Below, one piece after another: positions 7,960 to 15,217 of a stretch of 24,035 bases of DNA. Source of the DNA: Syntrophomonadaceae bacterium (lineage in GTDB: Bacteria; Bacillota; Dethiobacteria; DTU022); contig SKZS01000210.1 in assembly GCA_007127255.1 (NCBI GenBank), forward strand, positions 1-24,035, given 5' to 3'. The position numbers were made by a program, and so were the translations under genes. Within the stretch, counting starts at the first letter, position 1; every line of letters starts with the position of its first letter. The notes under the pieces were generated by a model that saw only the letters and a program-made list of their open reading frames with translations, did not search any database and was not told the DNA's origin.

Positions 7960-8036
7960 TGGCGGAGCTGACGGGACTCGAACCCGCGGTCTTCGGCTTG
8001 ACAGGCCGATATGTTAACCATCTACACCACAGCTCC
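7960..8036 (-). tRNA. tRNA-Asp (anticodon GTC)
   Basis: Acceptor GGAGCTG pairs with CAGCTCC, the anticodon loop is CTGTCAA (GTC), the T-loop is GGTTCGAGTCC, and CCA is encoded. It is 77 bases long and the first gene of the operon, starting only about 7 bases after the predicted transcription start. Confidence 0.97.
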
Positions 8037-8049
8037 ACGTGCAATGATA

Positions 8050-8078
8050 AGTATACAAAAGCTATTGCTAAAAGTCAA
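8050..8078 (-). promoter_or_regulatory. Promoter of the tRNA operon
   Basis: On the minus strand the -35 TTGACT (8078-8073) and the -10 TATACT (8055-8050) are separated by exactly 17 bases, a near-consensus vegetative promoter. The predicted start near 8043 is just upstream of tRNA-Asp, so the cluster is transcribed independently of rex. Confidence 0.9.
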
Positions 8079-8122
8079 TACAATCAGTGCCTACTAATTA
8101 AAAAATATTACTCTGATGAAAT

Positions 8123-8140
8123 CCCTGGTTTATTCCAGGG
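8123..8140 (-). terminator. Hairpin over the rex stop codon, possible terminator
   Basis: CCCTGG (8123-8128) and CCAGGG (8135-8140) flank a 6-base loop that overlaps the rex stop codon. On the minus strand the following sequence is ATTTCATCAG, so there is no immediate U-tract; a T-run comes only some 20 bases later. It is the only candidate terminator between rex and the tRNA promoter. Confidence 0.35.
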
Positions 8141-8825
8141 TAAAAGTTTTAGATGACTTGCCTCCCTTAATTTCCTTTTTTAACCTCTCTTTACGTTCTT
8201 CTTCAGCTGAGCTGTAATAGATCAGGCTTTGCAACTCGATGGTTAAATCGGCATTATGAACATGCACATCTGAAGGAACATTTAACTTAACCGGCGCAAA
8301 ATTCAGGAGTGCCTTTACCCCATGCCGGACAACTGTATCGACGACTTCCTGGGCTGCGGCAGCCGGCACTGCAATAATTGCAACCCTGATTTTATTTTGC
8401 TCTATATATTTCGGTGCTTCATCAATTGGATATATCTCAATACCATCAATCATTTTTCCTACCAGGCGGGAATCATGATCAAAAACGGCAATGACATTAA
8501 CATAGGGATTCTTTGTAGAATTATACCGGGTCAGTGCTGTTCCCAGGTTCCCTGCTCCGATAACTATTGTTTCAATTTTTTTGTCGAGGCCAATAATTTT
8601 AATTATTTTTTCCCGTAGATATACAGTGTTATAGCCGGCTCCCCGGGTTCCAAATGCTCCGAAATATGCCAGGTCCTTGCGAATTTGTTCAGCAGTAAAT
8701 CCTGATTCGGCGCTTAATTCCTTTGATGAAACCATATCCACCCTGCGCCGTATTAATTGATCTAAAATGCGAAGATACACCGGCAACCTTTTAATCACTG
8801 ATTTTGAAATGTTACGGTCTGGCAT
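8130..8825 (-). CDS. rex: Redox-sensing transcriptional repressor Rex
   Basis: Rex senses the NADH/NAD+ ratio and represses fermentation and respiration genes when NADH is low. The 231-residue protein has an N-terminal winged helix (ISKSVIKRLPVYLRIL, then SSKELSAESGFTAEQIRKDL with AYFGAFGTRGAGY) and a Rossmann domain with GAGNLGTAL near residues 89-97. It ends in the domain-swapped C-terminal helix. I chose ATG at 8825 because TTGGAGGA lies 7 bases upstream. The frame extends to a TTG at 8840, but that codon is part of the ribosome site. It follows the polyprenyl synthase by 52 bases in the same direction. No Rex operator was spotted nearby. The C-terminus carries a short charged extension (EEERKERLKKEIKGGK) beyond the usual end. 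Confidence 0.96.
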   Translation of the reverse strand: MPDRNISKSVIKRLPVYLRILDQLIRRRVDMVSSKELSAESGFTAEQIRKDLAYFGAFGTRGAGYNTVYLREKIIKIIGLDKKIETIVIGAGNLGTALTRYNSTKNPYVNVIAVFDHDSRLVGKMIDGIEIYPIDEAPKYIEQNKIRVAIIAVPAAAAQEVVDTVVRHGVKALLNFAPVKLNVPSDVHVHNADLTIELQSLIYYSSAEEERKERLKKEIKGGKSSKTFTLE

Positions 8826-8877
8826 CTGATCGTCCTCCAATACGGCACCTGGTGCAAAAGAATATAATCACCGTAAT

Positions 8878-9828
8878 TTATTTTTTGCGCAGCAATAACT
8901 CCCGGGTTAGCTGCTCAAGTATTTCGCTTTTGTCCCGATTTAGCGGCTGAAGCTTGTTTATTATTGCTGCAGCCTGCCTGGCATGTTCTTCAGCCTTGCG
9001 GTAGGTATAAGCAGGGCCATCTCCATCGAGAACAGCCTGGGCCACTGCCCCAATTTGGCTTCCTGTAGCCTGATTATCCTGCAGGAGCCGATTAATATTA
9101 CCCTCTTCAGGCTTTAAGTTAATAGTTCTTATCAGGGGAAGCGTGATGACCTTGTTGCTCAAATCACCATAGCGAGGTTTACCGGTCACCTCTTCTTCAC
9201 TGGTGTAATCAAGCAGGTCATCAATTAATTGAAAGGCAATTCCCAGGTTATATCCAAACTCAGACCATAACAATTGCTCATGATAATCATCCCCCCCGAG
9301 GAGGCTTCCAGCCCGGCAGCAGCCCGCAAAAAAAGCGGCGCTTTTTTTGCTGATCCACCGAAAATAACGCGCTTCCAAGTCCGGCAAGGAAGTAACAGCA
9401 AAAGCTTGCTCCACTTCACCTTCAGCCATATTCTCGACAATATTAACAACTATGTTCATAAGCCGCCAATTTTCATATCCCACCAGCATTTTAAAAGCCT
9501 GGCTCAAAAGGTAATCGCCGCTCAAAACGGATATTTTGTTGCTCCACCTGATATGGACTGCCTCTTTACCCCTTCGTGTAAGAGCTTGATCAATAACATC
9601 ATCGTGCAGCAAAGATGCAGTATGCATCAATTCAAAAGCAACCGCCGCATCAAGCAAGGATAACATATCCAGATCACGGCGGTAGGCTGCAATCAGAAAA
9701 AGAGTGGGGCGGATTCTTTTCCCGGTACCGTTAAAGATATAATCGCCGACTTCGTTTATTTCAGGGCCGGACGCTTCAACAACCTGCTTCAAACGCTCTT
9801 CAACGAGATTCAATTCTTTTTCAAACAT
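8878..9828 (-). CDS. Polyprenyl diphosphate synthase (heptaprenyl/octaprenyl type)
   Basis: This trans-isoprenyl diphosphate synthase elongates allylic diphosphates with isopentenyl diphosphate, probably supplying the side chain of menaquinone. The first aspartate-rich motif is DDVID (Asp76-Asp80 from this start) followed by RRG, the second is DDLLD (203-207), and GKRIRP near the N-terminus binds IPP. The product length cannot be read from the sequence with confidence; resemblance is to HepS/IspB-type long-chain enzymes. The start is uncertain. ATG at 9828 lies 12 bases after a GGAG, and TTG at 9834 has better spacing (6). A GTG at 9894 extends the frame by 22 residues but has no ribosome site. 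The 108-base gap to the upstream mnmM gene holds nothing I recognise. It is probably part of a minus-strand run ending in rex. Confidence 0.93.
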   Translation of the reverse strand: MFEKELNLVEERLKQVVEASGPEINEVGDYIFNGTGKRIRPTLFLIAAYRRDLDMLSLLDAAVAFELMHTASLLHDDVIDQALTRRGKEAVHIRWSNKISVLSGDYLLSQAFKMLVGYENWRLMNIVVNIVENMAEGEVEQAFAVTSLPDLEARYFRWISKKSAAFFAGCCRAGSLLGGDDYHEQLLWSEFGYNLGIAFQLIDDLLDYTSEEEVTGKPRYGDLSNKVITLPLIRTINLKPEEGNINRLLQDNQATGSQIGAVAQAVLDGDGPAYTYRKAEEHARQAAAIINKLQPLNRDKSEILEQLTRELLLRKK

Positions 9829-9936
9829 ACGCAATTTAAGCTCCAGTTTAGTTAGGCCTCTATTCTTTTTAAGATTAGTTAATTGATAAAACACTTTTTC
9901 GACAAAGCTTGAACAAAACCCTTTTCAATGGAATAG

Positions 9937-10512
9937 TTATCGAGAAAAAGAATATTTTTGAATAACTACAAGCTCAGGAGGATCGTTACTTTTATTCAGA
10001 TATTTATGATAAACTACTGCATACTGTGATGAAGGCAGCCCCTTAAATACCGGCAGGAGCCCTTCTTTTTCAAGCTTGCCTTCCTTATGCCCCGGATATA
10101 ATACCATTGTAATGACACCTCCGGGCTTCAGCAGAGTCAGGGCCTGTTCAAAACTGCCTAAGGTATTATCAAGCCTGGTGGTTAATCCACTTTTACTCTG
10201 CGGTAGATAACCAAGGTTATACATAACAACTGATACCTGCTCGCTAACATAGCTTTTCAGTTTTTCATGGCCGGCATGAATTAATGATACATATTGACCG
10301 AGATTACCAGCACTTAACAAATCAGCAGTGCGGGAGAGAGCTTCTTCCTGGACATCAAAGGCATAGACACGACCTTCCGGGCCTATTTTGGAAGCTAGAA
10401 ATAGTGTATCGAAACCATTTCCTGCCGTTGCATCTATAACAATATCACCTGCCCGGATAATCGGGGCAACTGCATGGTGGGCAAGCTCAGTTATTTTGTG
10501 AAATAATAACAA
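9937..10512 (-). CDS. mnmM: MnmM/YtqB-type tRNA methyltransferase (putative rRNA methylase family)
   Basis: This is a 191-residue class I SAM-dependent methyltransferase. Motif I is VIDATAGNGFDTLFLA (about residues 25-40), and an acidic residue ends the next strand in AFDVQEEA. NLGYLP takes the place of the usual catalytic motif, and PGGVITMVLYPGHKEGK is typical of the YtqB family. YtqB of Bacillus has been reported as MnmM, which methylates 5-aminomethyl-2-thiouridine at the tRNA wobble position; older annotation is putative rRNA methylase. The TTG at 10512 is supported by a GGGGAG ribosome site 7 bases upstream. It begins 15 bases after the YlxP stop. The family match is good; the exact substrate here is inferred. 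Confidence 0.88.
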   Translation of the reverse strand: MLLFHKITELAHHAVAPIIRAGDIVIDATAGNGFDTLFLASKIGPEGRVYAFDVQEEALSRTADLLSAGNLGQYVSLIHAGHEKLKSYVSEQVSVVMYNLGYLPQSKSGLTTRLDNTLGSFEQALTLLKPGGVITMVLYPGHKEGKLEKEGLLPVFKGLPSSQYAVVYHKYLNKSNDPPELVVIQKYSFSR

Positions 10513-10527
10513 AATCCTGCTCCCCGT

Positions 10528-10818
10528 TTAATAGTTTTCAACTCGAAAAGAAATAATTTCCACACTGCTTTCCATTTCAACGAAAGCATGTATTTTTTCC
10601 ATAATACTGTCGGCACCCGCCCCGTTGTGACATACCACTGCTATGCCCAGTTCAGCGCGCTGCCAGAGGTTCTGATTATTGCCTACCTCGGAAACTGAAA
10701 CATTGAATTGGTTGCGCATACGCTGGATAATGCTTTTTATCACCTGTCGCTTGCCTTTAAGCGAGGTTTTTCCCGGAATATGAAGCTCTAAAAGACATAT
10801 GGCTACGCGAAAAGCAAC
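10528..10818 (-). CDS. ylxP: YlxP/DUF503 protein with no standard start codon at its conserved N-terminus
   Basis: The DUF503 family (YlxP of Bacillus, a proposed ribosome-assembly related small protein) has about 92-95 residues and begins with a conserved strand plus LEL/H, PG and SLKxKR motifs. Here the first standard in-frame start is GTG at 10743, giving a 71-residue product that lacks this strand. Upstream of it the same frame stays open to a TGA at 10819-10821 and encodes VAICLLELHIPGKTSLKGKR, exactly the expected N-terminus. No ATG, GTG, TTG or CTG is in frame there. A TTG at 10817 would reach this frame if one base were added near 10806. So either the start is non-canonical, or there is a one-base deletion or a sequence error. 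The rest (FNVSVSEV, WQRAELGIAVV) is normal. It lies between the radical SAM gene (14-base gap) and mnmM. Confidence 0.8.
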   Translation of the reverse strand, partial: VAFRVAICLLELHIPGKTSLKGKRQVIKSIIQRMRNQFNVSVSEVGNNQNLWQRAELGIAVVCHNGAGADSIMEKIHAFVEMESSVEIISFRVENY

Positions 10819-10831
10819 TCACCGCCTAACT

Positions 10832-11974
10832 TTAAATAAACCTTAGCATCATCTTTTTTATATATTGATCAACAGAGATACCTTTGTCCTGCAGCTGCTT
10901 ATAGTTTCGTTCAACTACGCTGCTCAGAGATTCATCCTGCATATCATCAATCGTCCTGTAATAACCGGTCCTCCTGCCCAGACAGAAGCGCTCACGCTCA
11001 ACCGCAGGTAATGAAAGATAGTGTTCTATAATTTCGAGCATTTTCTGCTTATCGTCGGGTAGTTTTCCGTTTACATCTTCAAGCAGGTTTAAAATGTGAT
11101 CGCTGTAAAAAGAGCTCTCAATACCCTGCAGGTTTTCTATAAACATTTTTTCTTCTCTGACTATATCATCATCAGCCATTAGTTCAAATTCGCCATTCTG
11201 CACTTTTTCATAAAGAGGGCTTGAGGCAGGCACAGCCAGGGTACGCACTCTTATAAAGTCCGGGTTAATTGCATTTAAGGCTTTTGCCGAATCGAGAGCA
11301 TGCTCGCGCCACTTATTTTTACCACCCAGCCCGAGAATAACATATTCACTCAGGGAAAGACCGGCAGTTTTCACTTTTTTACCTGCTTCGATATGCTGAG
11401 ATCTTGTAACTCCTTTTTGCATATACTCAAGAACTTCATCGTTACCGCTCTCCAGGCCGACATGTATACGGTTCAGACCGGCTTCCCTAAGCCTGACAAA
11501 GTCTTCTACTGAACGGCGAAGCAAAGTTCGTGAACGGGCATAAGTGGTAATTCTTTTGATTGAAGGAAATTTTTTTGTTAACAATTCTAATATTTCTACA
11601 AGCTGGTCAACAGGCAGCAGAAGACTGTCTCCATCCTGAAGGAAAACATTTTCTCCACCATGAAATAACCAAAATGCAACCTGGAATAATTCAGGATGTT
11701 GAGATTGAACCTGTGCCGCCACCTGCCGGTTAACTGCACCGCCAAATCCGTTTGATACGGAAATATTTTTAATTACATCCGCTGCCCTTTCAATAGCTTC
11801 TATATCTTCTTTTATCTCTTCTAACCCGCGCCTGCTAAATTTTTCGCCTTTATAGACGGGGCAGAACAGGCAGCGATTCCAGGGACAGTTACGGGTAAGT
11901 CTCAGAAGCAGGCTGTTAGCTTCACTGGGGGGACGAATCGGACCCTGTTCAAAATCGGTCCTCTTTGCAAACAT
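10832..11974 (-). CDS. Radical SAM protein with a Cx4Cx2C cluster motif
   Basis: This 380-residue protein has a radical SAM fold. The cluster-binding cysteines are Cys30, Cys35 and Cys38 in RNCPWNRCLFC, so the spacing is C-x4-C-x2-C, not the classic C-x3-C-x2-C. The SAM-binding region (about GESGN-type) appears as HVGLESGNDEVLEYMQKGV, and YVILGLGGKNKWREHA follows. No extra cysteine-rich SPASM domain, B12 domain or membrane segment is visible. The reaction is unknown; the CPWNRCLFCPVYK segment belongs, to my recollection, to a widespread uncharacterised group in anaerobes. The ATG at 11974 has GGAGGG 5 bases upstream. It is the first gene of the minus-strand run leading to ylxP, mnmM, the prenyl synthase and rex, which hints at RNA modification or anaerobic metabolism but does not prove either. 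Confidence 0.9.
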   Translation of the reverse strand: MFAKRTDFEQGPIRPPSEANSLLLRLTRNCPWNRCLFCPVYKGEKFSRRGLEEIKEDIEAIERAADVIKNISVSNGFGGAVNRQVAAQVQSQHPELFQVAFWLFHGGENVFLQDGDSLLLPVDQLVEILELLTKKFPSIKRITTYARSRTLLRRSVEDFVRLREAGLNRIHVGLESGNDEVLEYMQKGVTRSQHIEAGKKVKTAGLSLSEYVILGLGGKNKWREHALDSAKALNAINPDFIRVRTLAVPASSPLYEKVQNGEFELMADDDIVREEKMFIENLQGIESSFYSDHILNLLEDVNGKLPDDKQKMLEIIEHYLSLPAVERERFCLGRRTGYYRTIDDMQDESLSSVVERNYKQLQDKGISVDQYIKKMMLRFI

Positions 11975-12022
11975 AGCAACCCTCCTGCAGTAAATATAAC
12001 AATGAAATTAGACCATGTATCA

Positions 12023-12045
12023 AAGGGCACAGTAACTGTGCCCTT
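12023..12045 (-). terminator. Hairpin after the two-component operon, probable terminator
   Basis: AAGGGCACAGT (12023-12033) and ACTGTGCCCTT (12035-12045) form a near-perfect stem of about 10 bp with a tiny loop. On the minus strand only three T residues follow (CTTTGATAC), so termination would be weak. It lies 38 bases past the response regulator stop. Confidence 0.5.
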
Positions 12046-12083
12046 CATAAGTAATAAGTTGTAAAATATATGTTCTTTTCGAA

Positions 12084-12455
12084 CTAAAGCTCAGGCAGGT
12101 AACCCTTTATTACATCCCATAATTCTTGCGGCTTAAATGGTTTGGTCATATAATTATCTGCTCCAAGCTCCATTGCTCTTTGCCGATCAGTTTCTTCTGC
12201 TTTTGCGGTCAGGACAACAATAGGAATTTTACTGGTCTCCTCATTGCCTTTTAATACTTTCAAAACTTCAAACCCGTCAACTTTAGGCATCAACAAATCC
12301 AGTAAAATCAGGTCCGGATGTGCTCTTTTCACCGAATTGAGGGCTTCTTCTCCATCTTCGACAACTTCTACATCATAGCCAACAGCATCAAGGCAGGTTC
12401 GCACACCAAGTATAACATTTTTTTCGTCTTCTGCTAGCAGAACCTTTTTAGCCAT
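12084..12455 (-). CDS. Single-domain response regulator (CheY-like receiver)
   Basis: This 123-residue protein is a receiver domain alone, with no output domain. The acidic pocket is Glu9-Asp10, the phospho-acceptor is Asp53 in LILLDLLMP, the switch residue is Thr83 and the conserved lysine is Lys105 in MTKPF, so all catalytic positions are present. The ATG at 12455 uses a GAAGGAGGA ribosome site that overlaps the last codons of the histidine kinase gene upstream (stop and start are 3 bases apart), which indicates translational coupling and a cognate pair. Without a DNA-binding domain it should act through protein contacts, as a phosphorelay step or on a motility, secretion or enzyme target not present in the window. 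Confidence 0.95.
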   Translation of the reverse strand: MAKKVLLAEDEKNVILGVRTCLDAVGYDVEVVEDGEEALNSVKRAHPDLILLDLLMPKVDGFEVLKVLKGNEETSKIPIVVLTAKAEETDRQRAMELGADNYMTKPFKPQELWDVIKGYLPEL

Positions 12456-12458
12456 ACT

Positions 12459-13574
12459 TTATCCTCCTTCTTGTTCAGCATTGGGCAGCGTGACAGATTC
12501 ATTTCCCTGGTATACCGGGAAAGTAAAGGTAAATGTGGTTCCCTCCCCTACTTCACTGTCAACCCATATCTCACCACCGTGAGCCATAACAATATCTTTA
12601 GCTATAGCGAGACCCAGGCCAACTCCACCGGTTCCTTTACGGCCGGGGCCGCTTACCTGAACATATTTGCGGAATATTTTATCCTGATGCTCTTTCGGTA
12701 TACCACTACCTGTATCCTGAACAGAGAAAAACAGGCGCTTTCCGCGCTGCCTGACTTGCACGGTTATTGTTCCGCCCTTATCTGTATAACGCATGGCATT
12801 CCCGACCAGGTTAGCCAACACCCAGACCGCCTTGTTAAAATCTGCTGCTACAGGCGGCAGTTCAGGAGGCAGGTCGGTAATCAGCTCAACGCCCTGCTGT
12901 TCGGACTGAATTCGAAGGGGACGGACTGCTTCCTGGACCAGGTCATTAACATCAGTCGGTTCTGCTTCTACATATATAGTCCCCGACTCAATGCGGGAAA
13001 GCTCCATCAGATTGTCAATCAGCCTGTTAAGCCGTTCACAATCAGAACCGATAGCTTCCAAAACTTCTTTGCCCCTGGGAGTAAGGTCGCCGAGCATCCC
13101 TTCTTTAAGCATTTCTACACCGACTATGATTGTTGTTAATGGTGTACGAAATTCATGCGAAACAATCGAGACAAAATCTGTTTTAATTTTCTCCATTTCG
13201 TGAAAGCGGGTAACATCGGTAAATTGAACTAATGCACCCCAGAGCTTCTCTTCATGGAAAACAGGATTGATTGCAATCTTAAAGAAATAGCGCTGATCGT
13301 GTCTCTTTACCTTCACTGATGCTTCTTCGTAAGAAGTTTTTAGAGCTGTCTGCTGCTCAAAAACTTCATTCAGCAGATCCTCAAGCTTTGTAATAGCTGT
13401 TAATTCAGCTAATTTATTACCCTTGGCTTTTTGCATGCTGATATGAAAAAACTCTTCGGCAATCTTATTCATCCATACAACTTCCATCTCACGGTCAACT
13501 AGAAATACGGCATCAGCAAGGTTATTGGCAATTGTATCGAGATTAACTGGTTCCGGCAATTTACTCAAATCCAC
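12459..13574 (-). CDS. Soluble PAS-domain sensor histidine kinase
   Basis: This 371-residue kinase has no membrane segment. An N-terminal PAS domain (about residues 12-120, from DAVFLVDREMEVVWMN to VQFTDVTRFHEM) is joined to a HisKA dimerisation domain with phospho-acceptor His140 in SIVSHEFRTPL. The HATPase domain follows: N box NLVGNAMRYTDKGG, G1 box DTGSGIPKE and G2 box GTGGVGLGLAIA. All motifs are intact. The PAS signal is unknown and no heme or flavin residues can be assigned. The start is GTG at 13574 with a modest AAAGG ribosome site. A -10 TATAAT and a weak -35 lie about 65 bases upstream. It is followed directly by its probable partner, the single-domain response regulator. Confidence 0.94.
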   Translation of the reverse strand: MDLSKLPEPVNLDTIANNLADAVFLVDREMEVVWMNKIAEEFFHISMQKAKGNKLAELTAITKLEDLLNEVFEQQTALKTSYEEASVKVKRHDQRYFFKIAINPVFHEEKLWGALVQFTDVTRFHEMEKIKTDFVSIVSHEFRTPLTTIIVGVEMLKEGMLGDLTPRGKEVLEAIGSDCERLNRLIDNLMELSRIESGTIYVEAEPTDVNDLVQEAVRPLRIQSEQQGVELITDLPPELPPVAADFNKAVWVLANLVGNAMRYTDKGGTITVQVRQRGKRLFFSVQDTGSGIPKEHQDKIFRKYVQVSGPGRKGTGGVGLGLAIAKDIVMAHGGEIWVDSEVGEGTTFTFTFPVYQGNESVTLPNAEQEGG

Positions 13575-13636
13575 ACCTGCCTTTCTTTCAGAATATTGTG
13601 AAGTATAGTGAAATAATTATATCGTTTCGCTTTCCA

Positions 13637-13665
13637 ATTATACCATCATCAGAAGAACTTGAAAA
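13637..13665 (-). promoter_or_regulatory. Candidate promoter for the histidine kinase/response regulator pair
   Basis: On the minus strand a -35-like TTTTCA (13665-13660) is 17 bases from a perfect -10 TATAAT (13642-13637). Transcription would start near 13630, giving a leader of about 55 bases. It sits between the terminator of the ligase operon and the kinase start, where a promoter is expected. Confidence 0.55.
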
Positions 13666-13710
13666 GCTTTTGGGTAGCGCTTTTACGGCATAAAAAAGCA
13701 TAAAAAAGTT

Positions 13711-13733
13711 AAGCCCCCTTGGAACGGGGGCTT
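13711..13733 (-). terminator. Rho-independent terminator of the symporter/ligase operon
   Basis: AAGCCCCC and GGGGGCTT pair in an 8-bp GC-rich stem around a 7-base loop. On the minus strand the stem is followed by AACTTTTTTATGC. It lies 27 bases past the last ligase stop and closes the minus-strand operon that starts at the small symporter subunit. Confidence 0.88.
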
Positions 13734-13759
13734 TGAATATTATACGAGCAAACCATTTT

Positions 13760-15184
13760 TTAGCTTTCACGGTGGTCAAAAATGGTCTGTTCTGTGGTAT
13801 ATTTTTCCAGGCCAATATGGTTGGCAACTGCATCCAGGGTGCTGGCCTCAACCGAGAACGGAACTTTGTATTCAGCTTGCAGATCCTGCTGCAAAGTTTT
13901 AAGCAGCGCATCCTCATCCGCCCCAGATGTGCCCTTAACTACAACTTTAACCTCATCTTCCGAATTGCTGCGGTTTATTTCTGCATACCAGAGCAGTACA
14001 TCTTCGTTGGCAAACATCTTTTCACGCAGCTGGTTAACGTTAAATTCAACGGTCCCTTCTTTGCCCTGCAGTTCAAGGTACAGTTGAGTTCGTTCAATAT
14101 CGCCCATTATGCGCGGAACGGTTCTTTTACAGTTAGGGCAAGGTTCAGTTGTAATGCCTCCTGTGGCAATATCCCCGGTTCTATAGCGCAGAAATACGGT
14201 TCCCCGTGTATCAAGATGAGTTACCACGACCTCCCCTTTTTCACCTTCGCCGAGCACTTCACCGCTTTCAGGATCGATAATCTCAATTAAGACATGGTCA
14301 GGGTTGGTATGATAACCAAAACCCGGTGCACATTCGGCCCAGCCTGACTTGGCTTCTGAATTGAAATACATCCGATGCACCTTATTATCTTTAGCCCCAA
14401 CTGACTCCATCAGCCTGGCAATCCTCTCCACGGCCGTTACCGGTGTATAATCAATACCAAGTACGATCCTTTCAAGGTTACTAGCGCTGAAACCAAAATG
14501 TTCCAGGGTCTGTAAAGCAAACCTGGCATAACCCGGGGCGGCAAATAAAACAGGAGCCTCCATGCTATCCATTGCTTTTAAGATTTTTTCCATACCCAGG
14601 ACTTTGCCGCCACCTGTCTGCAGGGCAGTGCTGCCTATCCCTGTAGTACTGTAAAAAGTCTGCCAGAAGTGGACATTCGGCGCATATGTAAAAGCATTGA
14701 TTATCGTATCGTCACGAGTCAATTCTAAAATATCAAAAGCCCTCAAGCCTGCTTCCTTTAGATTATCCAGGTCAAAAAGAGTATACTCGATGGGAACAGG
14801 TTTAGCTGTTCTTCCTGCCGTAAAATAAAGGCTGAAAAAGTAGTAATCGCTAGGTTCCGGTTCAGTATCCTTTTTACCAAAGAGAGCAAATCCTTTCTTT
14901 TTACCTTTCTGCTCATCTTCCGCAGGGGGTTCTAAAACAAACTTCTTGGGATGAAAAAGGTTACCTTCAGGCGCAACAATATCTTTTTTTTCAGTAAATG
15001 GAAGCTTACTTAAATCTTCAACCCCCTTTATCTCAGCAGGATTAATATTTTTCTCTTTAAATAACTCACTGTAATAGGGATGCCTGTCTGCCAGCTCTTC
15101 ATTAAGCATTTTTGTTAAAAGCTCGCTTTGCAGCTTTTTAATAGCCGGCGCCGGCATTTTGCTAATTTTATTCCAAGCCTGCAT
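13760..15184 (-). CDS. Divergent PaaK-like acyl-CoA ligase paralogue
   Basis: This 474-residue protein matches its upstream neighbour along its whole length and belongs to the phenylacetate-CoA ligase (PaaK) branch of AMP-forming enzymes. Recognisable parts are the N-terminal HPYYSELFKEKNINPAEIKG region, the nucleotide loop TAGRTAKPVP, the adenosine motif LRYRTGD and the zinc/RT motif CPNCKRTVPRI. Motifs are eroded compared with the neighbour. The YGMTEA-type A5 motif has become YFNSEA, and the C-terminal lysine region (KEKRILDNR in the neighbour) is TEQTIFDHR. A Lys-rich insertion (KGKKKGFALFGKKDTEPEP) near residue 100 precedes the nucleotide loop. The ATG at 15184 follows GAAAGGAGGC. It lies 33 bases after the neighbour and is the last gene before the terminator. 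It may be inactive or a partner subunit; substrate unknown. Confidence 0.85.
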   Translation of the reverse strand: MQAWNKISKMPAPAIKKLQSELLTKMLNEELADRHPYYSELFKEKNINPAEIKGVEDLSKLPFTEKKDIVAPEGNLFHPKKFVLEPPAEDEQKGKKKGFALFGKKDTEPEPSDYYFFSLYFTAGRTAKPVPIEYTLFDLDNLKEAGLRAFDILELTRDDTIINAFTYAPNVHFWQTFYSTTGIGSTALQTGGGKVLGMEKILKAMDSMEAPVLFAAPGYARFALQTLEHFGFSASNLERIVLGIDYTPVTAVERIARLMESVGAKDNKVHRMYFNSEAKSGWAECAPGFGYHTNPDHVLIEIIDPESGEVLGEGEKGEVVVTHLDTRGTVFLRYRTGDIATGGITTEPCPNCKRTVPRIMGDIERTQLYLELQGKEGTVEFNVNQLREKMFANEDVLLWYAEINRSNSEDEVKVVVKGTSGADEDALLKTLQQDLQAEYKVPFSVEASTLDAVANHIGLEKYTTEQTIFDHRES

Positions 15185-15217
15185 ACTTTGCCTCCTTTCG
15201 ACAACTAACAGTTGTAA

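Noticed and set aside
8826..8840. TTG start five codons upstream for rex
   Set aside because: The codons overlap the GGAGGA ribosome site that serves ATG 8825.
12471..13139. A 222-residue plus-strand frame opposite the histidine kinase
   Set aside because: It is antisense to conserved HATPase and HisKA motifs, has no ribosome site and no domain signal.
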